The notes: generated by a model from the letters alone, not told the origin. Positions 1-10,285 are shown, counted from the stretch's first letter. The stretch is DNA of 64,000 bases from Candidatus Poseidoniaceae archaeon (GCA_016777125.1 JADHSC010000001.1:1-64000), one strand, 5' to 3'. Translations and numbers: made by a program.

Positions 1-2
1 CC

Positions 3-146
3 CAACTCGTAGGAGACATGGGTAGTTTCTTTGGCATGCCAGAGCAATCAACAATCAATATGGTAGTTAATGCTGGACTCATGCTTACACTTCTAGCAAT
101 GGTCATGATCGGTCTGAAAACCCATACAAAGGATCCAGGATTGTGA
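3..146 (+). CDS. C-terminal fragment of a membrane protein (probable type II/IV secretion TadB/TadC/GspF-like), truncated by window start
   Basis: Open frame from the window edge: QLVGDMGSFFGMPEQSTINMVVNAGLMLTLLAMVMIGLKTHTKDPGL*; hydrophobic C-terminus directly upstream of another secretion membrane protein. Confidence 0.5.
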   Translation, partial: QLVGDMGSFFGMPEQSTINMVVNAGLMLTLLAMVMIGLKTHTKDPGL

Positions 147-150
147 TACC

Positions 151-882
151 ATGCTCTTTCGCCTACTGGAATCGTTCAATAATCAACCGATGATGCTGTT
201 CCTAGGTGTTCTTGGCTTTGCTATGCTCGGAGGAGGTATCCCCCCCATTCGAGAACGGATCCGTAGAAGAAAAATTGAGAACGCGTTGCCAAGTTTCCTT
301 GAGGCCTTATCCGATGAAGTAGGTGCTGGACTTGGTATCCAAGAGGCAATGCAACACCAAGCAAGGAGTGCACCAGCCCCACTTGGTCCATTGCTTCAAG
401 AGACATTGGAAGAAAGCCATTCAAGTTCCTTCGATGCTGCTCTATCGAGTTTTGCAACGAAAACCAGATCCTCTCAGGTTCAACGGGTAATGCATCTACT
501 TGAAACTGCTATCGAGCAAGGTGCTCCGCTTCAAGAAATTTTGATGAATTTATCAATGGATTACGAAAGACTCAATGATTTGATGAACAAGAGAGAATCT
601 GAACTTCAAGGGCGTGGCATCCTTATTGTCCTCTTCATTTGCATCGGACTCCCTGGACTTATTGGATTCCTTGTTGGATTGTTCACTCCTGGTTCAAAGG
701 GGTTCCAAATTGATGGTTTCCTCTCCACATTTAGCCTCTTCTTCGCTGTAGCAAGCGCTGTCGGCGTTGCTGTATCTGGTCGAATGCTCGGTCGAATGAG
801 AGATATAATGTGGTTTGTGCCACTCTGGATGACGATGTCCATGTTCTTCTTTTTGGGAGCAACAAAAATGATCGGTGGATGA
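151..882 (+). CDS. Type II/IV secretion system membrane protein (TadC/GspF-like)
   Basis: 243 aa; cytosolic helical domain (FLEALSDEVGAGLGIQEAMQ...) followed by TM segments, as in T2SF-domain proteins; immediately upstream of the secretion ATPase. Confidence 0.7.
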   Translation: MLFRLLESFNNQPMMLFLGVLGFAMLGGGIPPIRERIRRRKIENALPSFLEALSDEVGAGLGIQEAMQHQARSAPAPLGPLLQETLEESHSSSFDAALSSFATKTRSSQVQRVMHLLETAIEQGAPLQEILMNLSMDYERLNDLMNKRESELQGRGILIVLFICIGLPGLIGFLVGLFTPGSKGFQIDGFLSTFSLFFAVASAVGVAVSGRMLGRMRDIMWFVPLWMTMSMFFFLGATKMIGG

Positions 883-891
883 GGTGAACTT

Positions 892-2136
892 ATGTCAGAA
901 CAAATTTTAGAACAATACGGTAATGTAACAATCTATACAGAAGCAAATCATCCCTCTCCAATCTATCATGTCGAAGGATCGGTTGCACCGAACCCCCATG
1001 GGGATCTTGCAGTTCTTTTCGAAGATGATAATTTGGAAGAAGTGATGTATAACGGCGGAACACAATGTGTCAAAGTTGCTCATCGAGAACATGGCATGTG
1101 CCGCACAAATGTATGGATTAATGATGAAGCAGGAATGCAAATTGCAAAAAATATTGCTGGTTTCACAAATGTCCCACTCGGAGATGGGCCTGGGATGGTA
1201 CCTATCTTTGACGGTCGCCTTCCAGATGGATCCCGTGTTAACGGAACGATTCCACCAGTTTCACCAGACGGACCAACACTCACAATTCGTAAGTTCAAGG
1301 AAGATCCACTCACAATGATTGACCTTGTTAAATTCGGGACTGTCAATTCTAGACTTGCTGCCATGATGTGGGTTTGGATTGAAGGGCTCGATAGCCGTCC
1401 TGCAAACTTCGTTATTGCAGGAGGTACTGGTTCAGGTAAAACTACGACTTTGAATTGTCTTGGAATGTACATCCCATGGAGTCGCCGTCTCCTTACTGTT
1501 GAAGATACTGCGGAATTACAAGTCTATCACGACCACTGGCTCCGTATGGAAACCCGCAGAGAACGTCCTGATGGAACACCTGAAGTTGACATGAATGACT
1601 GTTTGAAATCAAGCCTACGTATGAGACCTGACAGAATTATTGTTGGGGAAGTCCGTGGACCTGAATGCGCTACGCTCCTGACTGCAATGAATACTGGTCA
1701 CGATGGTTCCTTCGGAAGCCTTCACGCAAATACTGCTCAAGAAACTGTAACCAGAATGATCAATCCGCCAATGAATGTACCTCCGATTATGCTTACAGGT
1801 CTCGACTTGATCATCATCCAAGCACGACTCCATGTTAATGGAAAAACTGCACGTAAGATTACAGAAGTTGCTGAAATTGCAGGTATGGAAGGTTCAAAGC
1901 CTCGTCTCAATACTATCTGGAAGTATAACGCTCATACAGATCAAATCGAAGAAACAGGCATTCCTTCCAATCTCAGAGAAGTCATTTGTAGAGCAGCAGG
2001 CGTTACTCCCGATGTTTTCGAGAAGCACGTGAATCAACGACAGCAAATCATTGAAGATTTAGTTGCTCGTGGAATCTCCGATATTCAATCTGTTACAACT
2101 GTCGTACAGAACTTCTATGCTCAGAACAATCATTGA
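892..2136 (+). CDS. Type II/IV secretion ATPase (TadA/CpaF/VirB11-like)
   Basis: Walker A GGTGSGKTTTLN; RPDRIIVGEVRGPE and GSFGSLHANTAQETVTRM motifs typical of the T2SSE family. Confidence 0.9.
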   Translation: MSEQILEQYGNVTIYTEANHPSPIYHVEGSVAPNPHGDLAVLFEDDNLEEVMYNGGTQCVKVAHREHGMCRTNVWINDEAGMQIAKNIAGFTNVPLGDGPGMVPIFDGRLPDGSRVNGTIPPVSPDGPTLTIRKFKEDPLTMIDLVKFGTVNSRLAAMMWVWIEGLDSRPANFVIAGGTGSGKTTTLNCLGMYIPWSRRLLTVEDTAELQVYHDHWLRMETRRERPDGTPEVDMNDCLKSSLRMRPDRIIVGEVRGPECATLLTAMNTGHDGSFGSLHANTAQETVTRMINPPMNVPPIMLTGLDLIIIQARLHVNGKTARKITEVAEIAGMEGSKPRLNTIWKYNAHTDQIEETGIPSNLREVICRAAGVTPDVFEKHVNQRQQIIEDLVARGISDIQSVTTVVQNFYAQNNH

Positions 2137-3995
2137 TTGTCTTGAAGCCTAAGTCTTGCTAGCAAAGCATCGACTCTGTCAATCTTTCCACGCACATGAC
2201 CGACACGGTCTGAAGCATCTGCAACAGAATCTGCAAGTTCCAGTTCAGGTTCCTCTTCCTCAACCTGTTTTGGTTTGAAGGTGGCTGCTAAGGCTCTCAA
2301 CTCAGCAACAATGGCATCGACTTGATCGTCACTGACAAGAATTCCAGGTGCTAGCCGCGGAATTTGGTTAGGCGTAAGATATCCTAATTCAGTTCCAATA
2401 ATTCCTGCGCATGCAAGGACTCTAGGGCGTAATTCACTGGTATTAACGAGATATCCTTTTGACTCTAAGAAACGAATAATCAGACTTTGTTGTCCTTCAG
2501 AAAAGTCGCCTTCACTGGATTCAAGTACAGTCTCAACAAGGGATTCAAAGGAACCAAGATTTCTCTCAAGTCGCTCAATCGTTCGACGACTTTCGTCTGG
2601 AAGATGAATTGCTCCATGATAGAGAATTCTCAACAAGCGATTCTTTCGAGCTGCAACAGGATCTTGTAATTCTTCGGCCTCACTGATTTCAAGATGTAAA
2701 TCAAACAAAGCATGAAGTCGGCCAGATACAGCAGGGCTTCTCAAATCCAAGCCTTTGGAACGAGCTTCTTCTTCAAATTCCATTCGTGCCTGAACTAAAT
2801 TCCCTTTCTGTCCAGCTACAATTTCTGGGATCCGTTCTCTCAAATGAGGGCGTATTTGTTCAAACATTCGAATTGCTTCACGTTCCGACCAAGAACCTGG
2901 CTTGGTTGAAAGTGCATTTTGCTCTTGTTCAGAACGGTATGCTACTTCCATGATTATGGTTCGGATTGCATCTTGAACACGTTGCATCTCAACAGAGAAC
3001 CCATGCGTTGTAAGACCTGATATGAAGGCACTCATATCTTCCATGTCAGTGGTGCTGCCAACAAGGAGATAATCGCGTGCTGCTGCTTCAACTTCAGCCC
3101 TTCGAGCATTGATTTCCAAAAGAGCTGCCTCTTCTTCCAATGTTGGTTCTTCAAGAGGTATTTCTTGCAGCATTGGTGGGACGTCTTTAACCTCGGGGAG
3201 AGGCGCCAGAGATTGAAGAGATTCATCTATAGATGCTGCAATGTCAGCAAGAGAAGCATCTAGTCCTTCATCTTCCATTTCTCCAATGAGTTCAGACTCT
3301 TGTTCGAAGGTCCAGCCTTCTGGATTTTGTTCAGTGAACGTTTCGACTCTCGCCTCAATTGTTGTTACTTGAGAACTGGCTTCATCGTCTTCTGACGGCG
3401 ATGGAATCTTTATTGTGGGGCCGTTCTTTTTCAGCGAACGTTTGATTGTACCCCAGTTTTTGTGTTGGGCAGAGAGAACACCTGCAACACGAATTAACAA
3501 TGTTTGTCGATTTCCTGAGCGCGGTAGTTCCAATGCCTTACAGAGTGAATGGAGATCTTCCTTGGATAATTTCTCGAGTTTATCTTCTCTTAGTTGCTTT
3601 GGATCGTGATTCAAATGAAGGTACAAACGCTGTCTTCGTGTTCGAAGTGAACCTGTTTTCTTTATTCCAAAGACTCCAAGTAAATCACCTAAGTCACTGT
3701 TTAGAATTACCCGTAGCCCATCGATTGTGAGGTCCCAATCCGAAAGAATCAGATCACGAATGAGTTGTGCACGAAGAAATTCAACGGAACCATTCTTTGC
3801 TAACCCATATGCTGAAGCAATTTCCTTTAGGTCTTCAAGACGGGCCTGATAGAGTTCAGACAAGAGACTTGAACGATCACTCATAAGGGCACCTAAGCCT
3901 CGTTGTTCCCTTACAGTATATGTGGTTTCGCTGTCAAGACATGCTAAATCGTTCGGTTTCGAAGGATGAATAAGTTGTTCAACATCGTATTTCAA
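2130..3995 (-). CDS. Uncharacterised 621-aa protein with several SAP-like helix-extended-helix motifs at the N-terminus
   Basis: Long ORF; repeated SAP-like segments (LEDLKEIASAYGLAKNGSVEFLRAQLI; LSKEDLHSLCKALELPRSGNRQTLLIRV); acidic low-complexity middle. Confidence 0.7.
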   Translation of the reverse strand: MKYDVEQLIHPSKPNDLACLDSETTYTVREQRGLGALMSDRSSLLSELYQARLEDLKEIASAYGLAKNGSVEFLRAQLIRDLILSDWDLTIDGLRVILNSDLGDLLGVFGIKKTGSLRTRRQRLYLHLNHDPKQLREDKLEKLSKEDLHSLCKALELPRSGNRQTLLIRVAGVLSAQHKNWGTIKRSLKKNGPTIKIPSPSEDDEASSQVTTIEARVETFTEQNPEGWTFEQESELIGEMEDEGLDASLADIAASIDESLQSLAPLPEVKDVPPMLQEIPLEEPTLEEEAALLEINARRAEVEAAARDYLLVGSTTDMEDMSAFISGLTTHGFSVEMQRVQDAIRTIIMEVAYRSEQEQNALSTKPGSWSEREAIRMFEQIRPHLRERIPEIVAGQKGNLVQARMEFEEEARSKGLDLRSPAVSGRLHALFDLHLEISEAEELQDPVAARKNRLLRILYHGAIHLPDESRRTIERLERNLGSFESLVETVLESSEGDFSEGQQSLIIRFLESKGYLVNTSELRPRVLACAGIIGTELGYLTPNQIPRLAPGILVSDDQVDAIVAELRALAATFKPKQVEEEEPELELADSVADASDRVGHVRGKIDRVDALLARLRLQDNQ

Positions 3996-4062
3996 TCAAA
4001 GAAAGAAGAAAATTGGCTAAACCTTCAAACACGTTCGACTCACAGGACGGGTTGGTGAATCC

Positions 4063-4680
4063 ATGTCAAGTGCAGAAAAGACAGCCCGTTCTATGCTGAA
4101 ACAAGCGCATGAATTAGGCAATACACTTCGCGATATTGTTCGAAGAGATCTCGCTGATGAATCCAGGCGTTTCAACGATACTCTCAGTGAGCGGATTCAG
4201 TTGGCAAGTGAAGCGATTGTACAGGCGGTCAAGGCTAAAGAAGCGATTGCTGCGGGTGCATCTTCACTTAGCTCACGCTTAGATAAGGCCTATAGGAAAT
4301 ATTCCAAAAACAATAATCTCGAAGAATTTAGAACTATTCTCCGCGATTCATTGCACGAGATTCACCAACTGCGAGAACAACATGAAACAGTTGCCCAATC
4401 TATGAGAGAAGCACAAACTCCAAGCAGAAGTGCAGTTGAAATCGTTGAACGCTTTGCTGTCGAACTTCAACGTGCAGCAGGTTCTTGGGAAGCAACGAGT
4501 CGAGAAATCGATGAAATTATTGGTAACCTATGCGACCCAAATCCGGCTGTTTCCTTAGTGGATTTAGAAAAATACCTTCTCGACAATGGCTTTGAAGTAA
4601 TTCTTGCAGGGGAAAACCGAACTCCTGAATCAATTGAACAAGCTCGTAAAGAACTCGGTCATTCAGATTCATCTGAATGA
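4063..4680 (+). CDS. Uncharacterised coiled-coil protein
   Basis: 205-aa ORF, strongly helical and charged; divergently transcribed from the SAP-like protein. Confidence 0.65.
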   Translation: MSSAEKTARSMLKQAHELGNTLRDIVRRDLADESRRFNDTLSERIQLASEAIVQAVKAKEAIAAGASSLSSRLDKAYRKYSKNNNLEEFRTILRDSLHEIHQLREQHETVAQSMREAQTPSRSAVEIVERFAVELQRAAGSWEATSREIDEIIGNLCDPNPAVSLVDLEKYLLDNGFEVILAGENRTPESIEQARKELGHSDSSE

Positions 4681-5741
4681 AGATTCATCATTGCTGGGCG
4701 TTCTTCGTGGAACTCATCTGGTAAGCCGTAGATACGTCTGTTTGTGGCTTCATGCGGAGACGTAAGTGCCGAGAGCATATTCCCCCATTCTTGTAAGAGA
4801 TTGATCATTGAGATACGATGGCCGTCGACTTGGCCTACACGCTCAGCAGAAGCACTGACTCGGCCATCAATACCTAATGTCTCGATTCGCATCTCAAGTC
4901 GCTTAGCTGCGTTTTTAACATTAGATTCTGGATCAATCATCGCTTCCATTGTCCAATCATCGTTGATTCTTTTTGCTTCTCGAAGGATAGTCCCTACCCC
5001 TCTCTGCTCGACATGCACACCTGTAATCGATACAAGATGGCTCGGGATACTTTCCAGAATTTTCGATTCAATTCGATATGATAATTCAGAAGAAGGATCA
5101 ATGATATGCTCTAATCGCATCTTAGGGAAACCAACTCTTCCAACAAGAAGTGTGAATCCATCAAGTGGTGGAGGGATAAATCGTGCACGTTCAGGCGAAC
5201 CCCGTTGGAGCCCAAGAGTATGACGCCTTGTCCTTGACGTGAGGAGATTATACTGCGAACGCTTCACAACATATCCATCGATTTCGCCCTCTATTCTGAG
5301 ACGTTCCATAGCCTCGATTTCTTCGCGACTTCCAGGGACACAATCTCCAAGATTGATTTCAACCGATGTTTGTAGCACTATATCTCGTCGCAGCCTCATT
5401 AGCTGTCGACGAAGAAGTTCATGATCACAGAAAATGAGAGCATTTTTTACCAAATATTCTGGCTTATCTTCGCTGACCATGACCCATGTAGGCTCTCTAC
5501 GTGGTAAAAGACCAATAATTGAGAACTCGGAAGAACGGTGTTGATTCCAATCCGTTGGACTCATGGCAACAACATCACCTAAACCATTGGAAAGAATGGA
5601 AAGAGCGTCTTGAATGGTCGGAGTTTGTTTCAAAACCGCATCAAAGGTTCTACTCCGTTGCTCGAGAGTTTTTTCAATTTGCAGGCGTACTCCATCGCCA
5701 TGCGATGTAGTGGATAGAAACACTAATCGTTCGTTTTCCAA
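4659..5741 (-). CDS. Divergent porphobilinogen deaminase (HemC)-like protein
   Basis: 360 aa; segment order resembles hydroxymethylbilane synthase (LSNGLGDVVAMSPTDW, LLPRREPTWVMVS, LLRRQLMRLRRDI, RLRIEGEIDGYVV), but no GGCxxPIG-type cofactor cysteine motif was found. Confidence 0.45.
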   Translation of the reverse strand: MENERLVFLSTTSHGDGVRLQIEKTLEQRSRTFDAVLKQTPTIQDALSILSNGLGDVVAMSPTDWNQHRSSEFSIIGLLPRREPTWVMVSEDKPEYLVKNALIFCDHELLRRQLMRLRRDIVLQTSVEINLGDCVPGSREEIEAMERLRIEGEIDGYVVKRSQYNLLTSRTRRHTLGLQRGSPERARFIPPPLDGFTLLVGRVGFPKMRLEHIIDPSSELSYRIESKILESIPSHLVSITGVHVEQRGVGTILREAKRINDDWTMEAMIDPESNVKNAAKRLEMRIETLGIDGRVSASAERVGQVDGHRISMINLLQEWGNMLSALTSPHEATNRRIYGLPDEFHEERPAMMNLHSDESE

Positions 5742-5813
5742 AGTCTCACCTCGGCCGAAACACAGGTCTCAGCGTTTTATGGGCAGAGACCACTCGTTAA
5801 GAAGGACACCCTT

Positions 5814-6809
5814 GTGGAGGTTAATGTGCAAGCCATTAGCGAAGCGGAACTGAACCGCCTTGAAACCTTGCGTGAGCAAGTCAATCAAGCGCTTCATTTA
5901 ATGATTGAAAAGGAACTCCAAAACGGGGCAGGAGAGGTTGCTGAACTTGCTGGAGAGATGCTCTTATCCGGCGGAAAAAGACTACGCCCATTGCTTGCAA
6001 TTATCGCCTATGAAGTTGCAGGTGGCGAGAATATTGACGAAATAATGGATTTAGCTCTGTCTTTCGAATTCATTCATACTGCAACGCTTGTTCATGACGA
6101 CATCAATGATGCTGCAAAACAACGACGTGGAATTACAACTCTGCATGAACGTGCAGGACAAGCAAAAGCGATCATTGCTGGAGATTGGTTGTTCGTACAC
6201 GGGTTTGGACTTGGTGGATTGTACACGAAATCAATTATTGATCTCGTAACAACTTGTTGTGCAAACATCGCAATCTCTGAGTTCATGCAACTTGATCATG
6301 TCCTCAACCTCTCAACATCACCAGAAGATTACTTGCAAATCGTACGTGGTAAAACTGCAGGGCCATTTGCAGCGGGTTGTGAAGCTGCTGCAATCGTTGC
6401 AGGGGCGAATCAGGCGGATGCTGAAGCACTGGGACGTTTTGGGATGGAATTAGGAATCGCATTCCAGCTGATGGATGATCTTCTTGACTTACAAGGCGAT
6501 GAACGAATGGGTAAACCACGAGGTGCTGATGTAATCGAAGGAAAGATGACACTTCCTTTGATCCACGCTTTGACGCTTCTGCATGGAGAGAAAAGAAAGA
6601 ACCTCTCAACTATTCTTCAACAGTTTACAGATAAGAATTGGGATGAACTAATGGGCTTACTCGAAACCTCTGACTCGCTTGGTTATTCTCAATTACTCGT
6701 AAGAACCCATCTTGAACGAGCTACGCTTGAACTCCAGCGATTCCCAGACTCGCTCTCTAAATCCCTTCTTATGCGGATTGTTGAACATGTCCATCAGCGA
6801 CATATGTGA
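5814..6809 (+). CDS. Polyprenyl (geranylgeranyl) diphosphate synthase
   Basis: GGKRLRP, first Asp-rich motif HDDIND and second QLMDDLLD. Confidence 0.93.
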   Translation: MEVNVQAISEAELNRLETLREQVNQALHLMIEKELQNGAGEVAELAGEMLLSGGKRLRPLLAIIAYEVAGGENIDEIMDLALSFEFIHTATLVHDDINDAAKQRRGITTLHERAGQAKAIIAGDWLFVHGFGLGGLYTKSIIDLVTTCCANIAISEFMQLDHVLNLSTSPEDYLQIVRGKTAGPFAAGCEAAAIVAGANQADAEALGRFGMELGIAFQLMDDLLDLQGDERMGKPRGADVIEGKMTLPLIHALTLLHGEKRKNLSTILQQFTDKNWDELMGLLETSDSLGYSQLLVRTHLERATLELQRFPDSLSKSLLMRIVEHVHQRHM

Positions 6810-6818
6810 GGTGAAGAC

Positions 6819-7919
6819 TTGACTGAATCGTTTGACCGTGATGTGATTGTTATCGGCGGTGGACCCGCTGGAAGTACAGTTGCTCGATACGCTGCAGAAG
6901 GTGGAGCAAACGTATTGGTCATCGATCGAAGAGACCCTATTGGAACACCACTACAATGCGGAGAATTAGTTCCTACGAATGATGAAATGAGGCGACTTTG
7001 CCCCGATGTTCCTGATATGGATGATCTATTCCAAACTCCAAAGGAAGCGATATCTCGTCATTCATCAAAGATGCATTTGGTACCTCCGTCTGGCAAACCA
7101 TTGAAGTTTGATTTTGATGGTTATGTCCTAAATCGTGTTGCTCACGATGAAAACCTAGTCGAATTAGCAAAACAATCCGGAGCAGATTATCTAATCGATT
7201 CAATGGTTGAGAAGGTTGAAGGAAATCAAGTTCTCCTGAAAAATGGCGATTCTTACAGTGCCAAAGTAATAGTCGATGCTGGTGGCCACAATGGTCCATT
7301 AAGAAGAGATTATTGGAATGAAAAATCTGTAAAGATACCGGTTAAGTTTGTATTGATGGACGGGGATTTTGGAGAAGCTGTAGAACTTCACTTCGGCTCG
7401 ATGGCACCAGGGGGCTATGCTTGGATGTTCCCCAAATCAAAAGGTGCTAACATTGGACTTGGTATTCAACGAAGTTTTGCTAAAGGCCGGAATCTTAACC
7501 AATATACCGATGATTTTGTTTCAAAATACGAAGGAGAAATCTCGTTTACTGGGGCTGGCTCGTTACCGATGTCTGGCACACTCAAGAAGTTTGTAAAAGG
7601 GAATTACATGCTCGTGGGTGACGCTGCAGGCATGGTTTTGCCTTCAAACGGAGCAGGTATAACCATTGCAATGATTGGTGGTCGAATCGCTGGTCAAGTG
7701 ATCTCTGAACATCTATCAAGTGGTATTCCTTTAGAAGAATACGAGAAGCGTTGGAAAAAGCAAATGGGTAAAGTGATGCGTAATTCAAAGCGTTCTTTCA
7801 AAATGGGAAGCATGCTATTCAGACTTCCAGATTGGATTCTAAATTTATTGTTTAATCGGCTGACTAAGAACATCATTTGGCGAGCAGTAACTTGTCGCAG
7901 AATGCTTTGGGTCTTGTAA
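6819..7919 (+). CDS. Geranylgeranyl reductase family FAD-dependent oxidoreductase (archaeal lipid saturation)
   Basis: N-terminal Rossmann GGGPAGSTVARYAAEGG, QCGE motif, GDAAGMVLPSNGAGI; adjacent to the prenyl synthase. Confidence 0.9.
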   Translation: MTESFDRDVIVIGGGPAGSTVARYAAEGGANVLVIDRRDPIGTPLQCGELVPTNDEMRRLCPDVPDMDDLFQTPKEAISRHSSKMHLVPPSGKPLKFDFDGYVLNRVAHDENLVELAKQSGADYLIDSMVEKVEGNQVLLKNGDSYSAKVIVDAGGHNGPLRRDYWNEKSVKIPVKFVLMDGDFGEAVELHFGSMAPGGYAWMFPKSKGANIGLGIQRSFAKGRNLNQYTDDFVSKYEGEISFTGAGSLPMSGTLKKFVKGNYMLVGDAAGMVLPSNGAGITIAMIGGRIAGQVISEHLSSGIPLEEYEKRWKKQMGKVMRNSKRSFKMGSMLFRLPDWILNLLFNRLTKNIIWRAVTCRRMLWVL

Positions 7920-7979
7920 GAACGACATTTTGTTCCCAACCATCGGTGTGTTCAAGTCTTATCAGCATCTGCAAAGGTC

Positions 7980-8471
7980 ATGGCGAACCTACGCAGTGAT
8001 GAAGAGGCAGTGAGCCCTGTCATCGCCACGGTGCTCCTTCTCGCCATAACCGTCATGCTTTCTGGAATGGTATTCGTCCTTATGCAGGGTGCTCTTGAAA
8101 CAGGTGAAAAGGCTCCACCACAAATGACTGTAAGTGTTCGATCTCTCGACAACGGGTATCATGTCATCAGAATCACAACACTCGATCAAACACTTGATCC
8201 CGGTCGAATTTCATTCAGTTTAGATGAGCAAAACAATGCCAATGGAACTGAATTCACAGGTTTTGTTGATGATTCTGATGTCTATTCAGTAATCGGTTCG
8301 AACGTCTCATTCCATGACCGGGATGCGAGTTATTCAATATCAGCAGGAGATTACTTTGTCATTAATTCAAGAGAGATAGGTACAGATGTAGGCGACTGGG
8401 GCTTTACACTTCTTGACCAAGAGTTGCAATATGTGTTAGTGCGTATTGATTTACCACCAATGCAATCTTGA
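7980..8471 (+). CDS. Archaeal type IV pilin-like protein (N-terminal pilin domain)
   Basis: N-terminus MANLRSDEEAVSPVIATVLLLAITVMLSGMVFVLM: class III signal / AVSPVIATVLL archaeal pilin motif. Confidence 0.85.
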   Translation: MANLRSDEEAVSPVIATVLLLAITVMLSGMVFVLMQGALETGEKAPPQMTVSVRSLDNGYHVIRITTLDQTLDPGRISFSLDEQNNANGTEFTGFVDDSDVYSVIGSNVSFHDRDASYSISAGDYFVINSREIGTDVGDWGFTLLDQELQYVLVRIDLPPMQS

Positions 8472-9215
8472 TCAATCATCTTGGTCATTGAGTGTTCTAA
8501 TGAAATTAAGTTGAGCGTTCTTCATCTTCAATGAATCATGAAGAATTACGAACACTTCTTCGCAATCTGATGAACGAAGAGCCTGTTGGCGATACCTATC
8601 ATCATCGAGTACTGCATGCGCAACTTGCCATAATGACGATGAATCATATGGAAGAAACTCTTCTTCAAGAAGCAAAAGCATTTCTTCAATACTAAGCCCA
8701 TCATTCCTTAAAATCGAGTTGATATCAACAATGTGCTGGGCCCATATATGGAGGAATCCAGACCAATCTTCAGCACTGATTTCGCCTTTTATTTCTTCAA
8801 CTACTCTTACGTTTGCTTGGAGGTATAACTTACCATCAGGGCTTGTTTCATGATATTGTTCCACAAGCTCATCAACGGTTGGGAAAATGTCACCAAATGG
8901 CATGGATGGCAAAGCGGCTTGTACAACATCAATGATCTCAAATCGGGAAGTACCATTTGCAGTAAACAGAAGATTCGTCCCCTGCTCTTCCACGTTTTTC
9001 ACATTACATAGAACACCGTATGCTCCTGGTTGAGTCCAACCATCTACATCTGAAACATCGCTTGAATGCGTAACGTACCCAAACGGCTTTTCGTCTAACA
9101 CACAGTCATCGAGCATTTGTTTGTATCTGGGTTCAAAAACTCGAAGTGGTTCTTCTACAGTCGGAAAGATTCCAGCGGGTAAAACGAACAATGGTATCTT
9201 CAGTGTCTGCGTCAT
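8472..9215 (-). CDS. Lon N-terminal (substrate-binding)-domain-like protein
   Basis: MTQTLKIPLFVLPAGIFPTVEEPLRVFEPRYKQMLDDC resembles LON-SB domains (PLF.L....PG..LPL.IFEPRYR.M). The longer ORF start (9482) overlaps moaA, so Met at 9215 is preferred. Confidence 0.8.
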   Translation of the reverse strand: MTQTLKIPLFVLPAGIFPTVEEPLRVFEPRYKQMLDDCVLDEKPFGYVTHSSDVSDVDGWTQPGAYGVLCNVKNVEEQGTNLLFTANGTSRFEIIDVVQAALPSMPFGDIFPTVDELVEQYHETSPDGKLYLQANVRVVEEIKGEISAEDWSGFLHIWAQHIVDINSILRNDGLSIEEMLLLLEEEFLPYDSSSLWQVAHAVLDDDRYRQQALRSSDCEEVFVILHDSLKMKNAQLNFIRTLNDQDD

Positions 9216-9255
9216 AGAGTTAAACCAACTGTAGGAGTTATTGAAGGATTGTGCA

Positions 9256-10263
9256 TCAGCCACCGATAAAGGACATCTCGATACGTTCTGAGTCGGTCTT
9301 TTCACTGCGAGTCTCAGAATATCGGTCTTTTCTTTGACTCCAAATTGAAGAAATAGCCTTTGAAATTTCTTTTTTACTCGCATCCATACGAAGGATTCCA
9401 CGGATATCGAACCCTTTTGTTGCAAAAAGACAGGTGAAGATACTTCCATTTGCAGAGAGTCTTGCCCTCGAACAATCTCCACAAAAAGGATTCGAAATCG
9501 ATTCTATAAAGCCAATAACAGAACCGGATCTTGTAGTATATTCTCGTGCCACATCACTGGGATGATCCGGCTCGATGGATTGAATTGTTCCGAATTCTTT
9601 TTCGATTAGAGTACGCATCTCTTTGCCGGTCACTACATGATCTAAATTCCAAGAGTTCGTTGCTCCAACATCCATGTATTCAATAAATCGAATAGGGACA
9701 TCTCTTGAACTCATCTGAGTAATCAGAGGTATGATCTGGTGTTCATTGATGCCTTTTTGTACAACGGTATTCACTTTTACCGGAATGCCCAATGCCAGAG
9801 ATTTATCGATGGAATCAAGAATTGTATCTGGTGTTGAAGTTGTATCTCCCATCGCTTGATAGACATCAGTATCGACAGCATCCAGTGAAACCGTAATTCT
9901 CGAGATACCTGCTTGTTTAAGCAGTTCAATCGAATTCGAAAGAAGATGAGCATTTGTTGTCAATGCAATATCAAGTTCTGGTGAAAGCGCCCTTAGTTGT
10001 TGGATAAGCTTGTGCAAGTCTTTGCGAATTAGAGGTTCACCTCCAGTAAGTCTTACTTTCCTAAGACCAGAAGGTAGAAGCGATTCAACAACGTGAACAA
10101 TCTCCTCAAATGAAAGGATATCAGATTTAGGAAGATAGGTATGATTATTGTCAAAATGTTCACGAGGCATGCAGTAACGGCATCTCATGTTGCATCGATC
10201 TGTTACTGAAATCCTCAAATCAAGCAACGGGCGCTTGAAAACATCCTTGAGGACCATGCCCAA
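9256..10263 (-). CDS. moaA: GTP 3',8-cyclase MoaA (radical SAM)
   Basis: DLRISVTDRCNMRCRYCMPRE; KVRLTGGEPLIR; C-terminal NPFCGDCSRARLSANGSIFTCLF second Fe-S motif. Confidence 0.93.
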   Translation of the reverse strand: MGMVLKDVFKRPLLDLRISVTDRCNMRCRYCMPREHFDNNHTYLPKSDILSFEEIVHVVESLLPSGLRKVRLTGGEPLIRKDLHKLIQQLRALSPELDIALTTNAHLLSNSIELLKQAGISRITVSLDAVDTDVYQAMGDTTSTPDTILDSIDKSLALGIPVKVNTVVQKGINEHQIIPLITQMSSRDVPIRFIEYMDVGATNSWNLDHVVTGKEMRTLIEKEFGTIQSIEPDHPSDVAREYTTRSGSVIGFIESISNPFCGDCSRARLSANGSIFTCLFATKGFDIRGILRMDASKKEISKAISSIWSQRKDRYSETRSEKTDSERIEMSFIGG

Positions 10264-10285
10264 CCCTAGTACCGTTGTATTGTGA

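Noticed and set aside
1080-1472. Numerous 60-130 aa antisense or shifted-frame ORFs in the track (this one as example)
   Set aside because: They lie inside strongly supported genes on the other strand/frame and have no coherent motif.
8472-9482. 336-aa version of the Lon-domain ORF
   Set aside because: Its N-terminal 89 residues are an alternate frame over the moaA 3' end; Met at 9215 begins the conserved domain.
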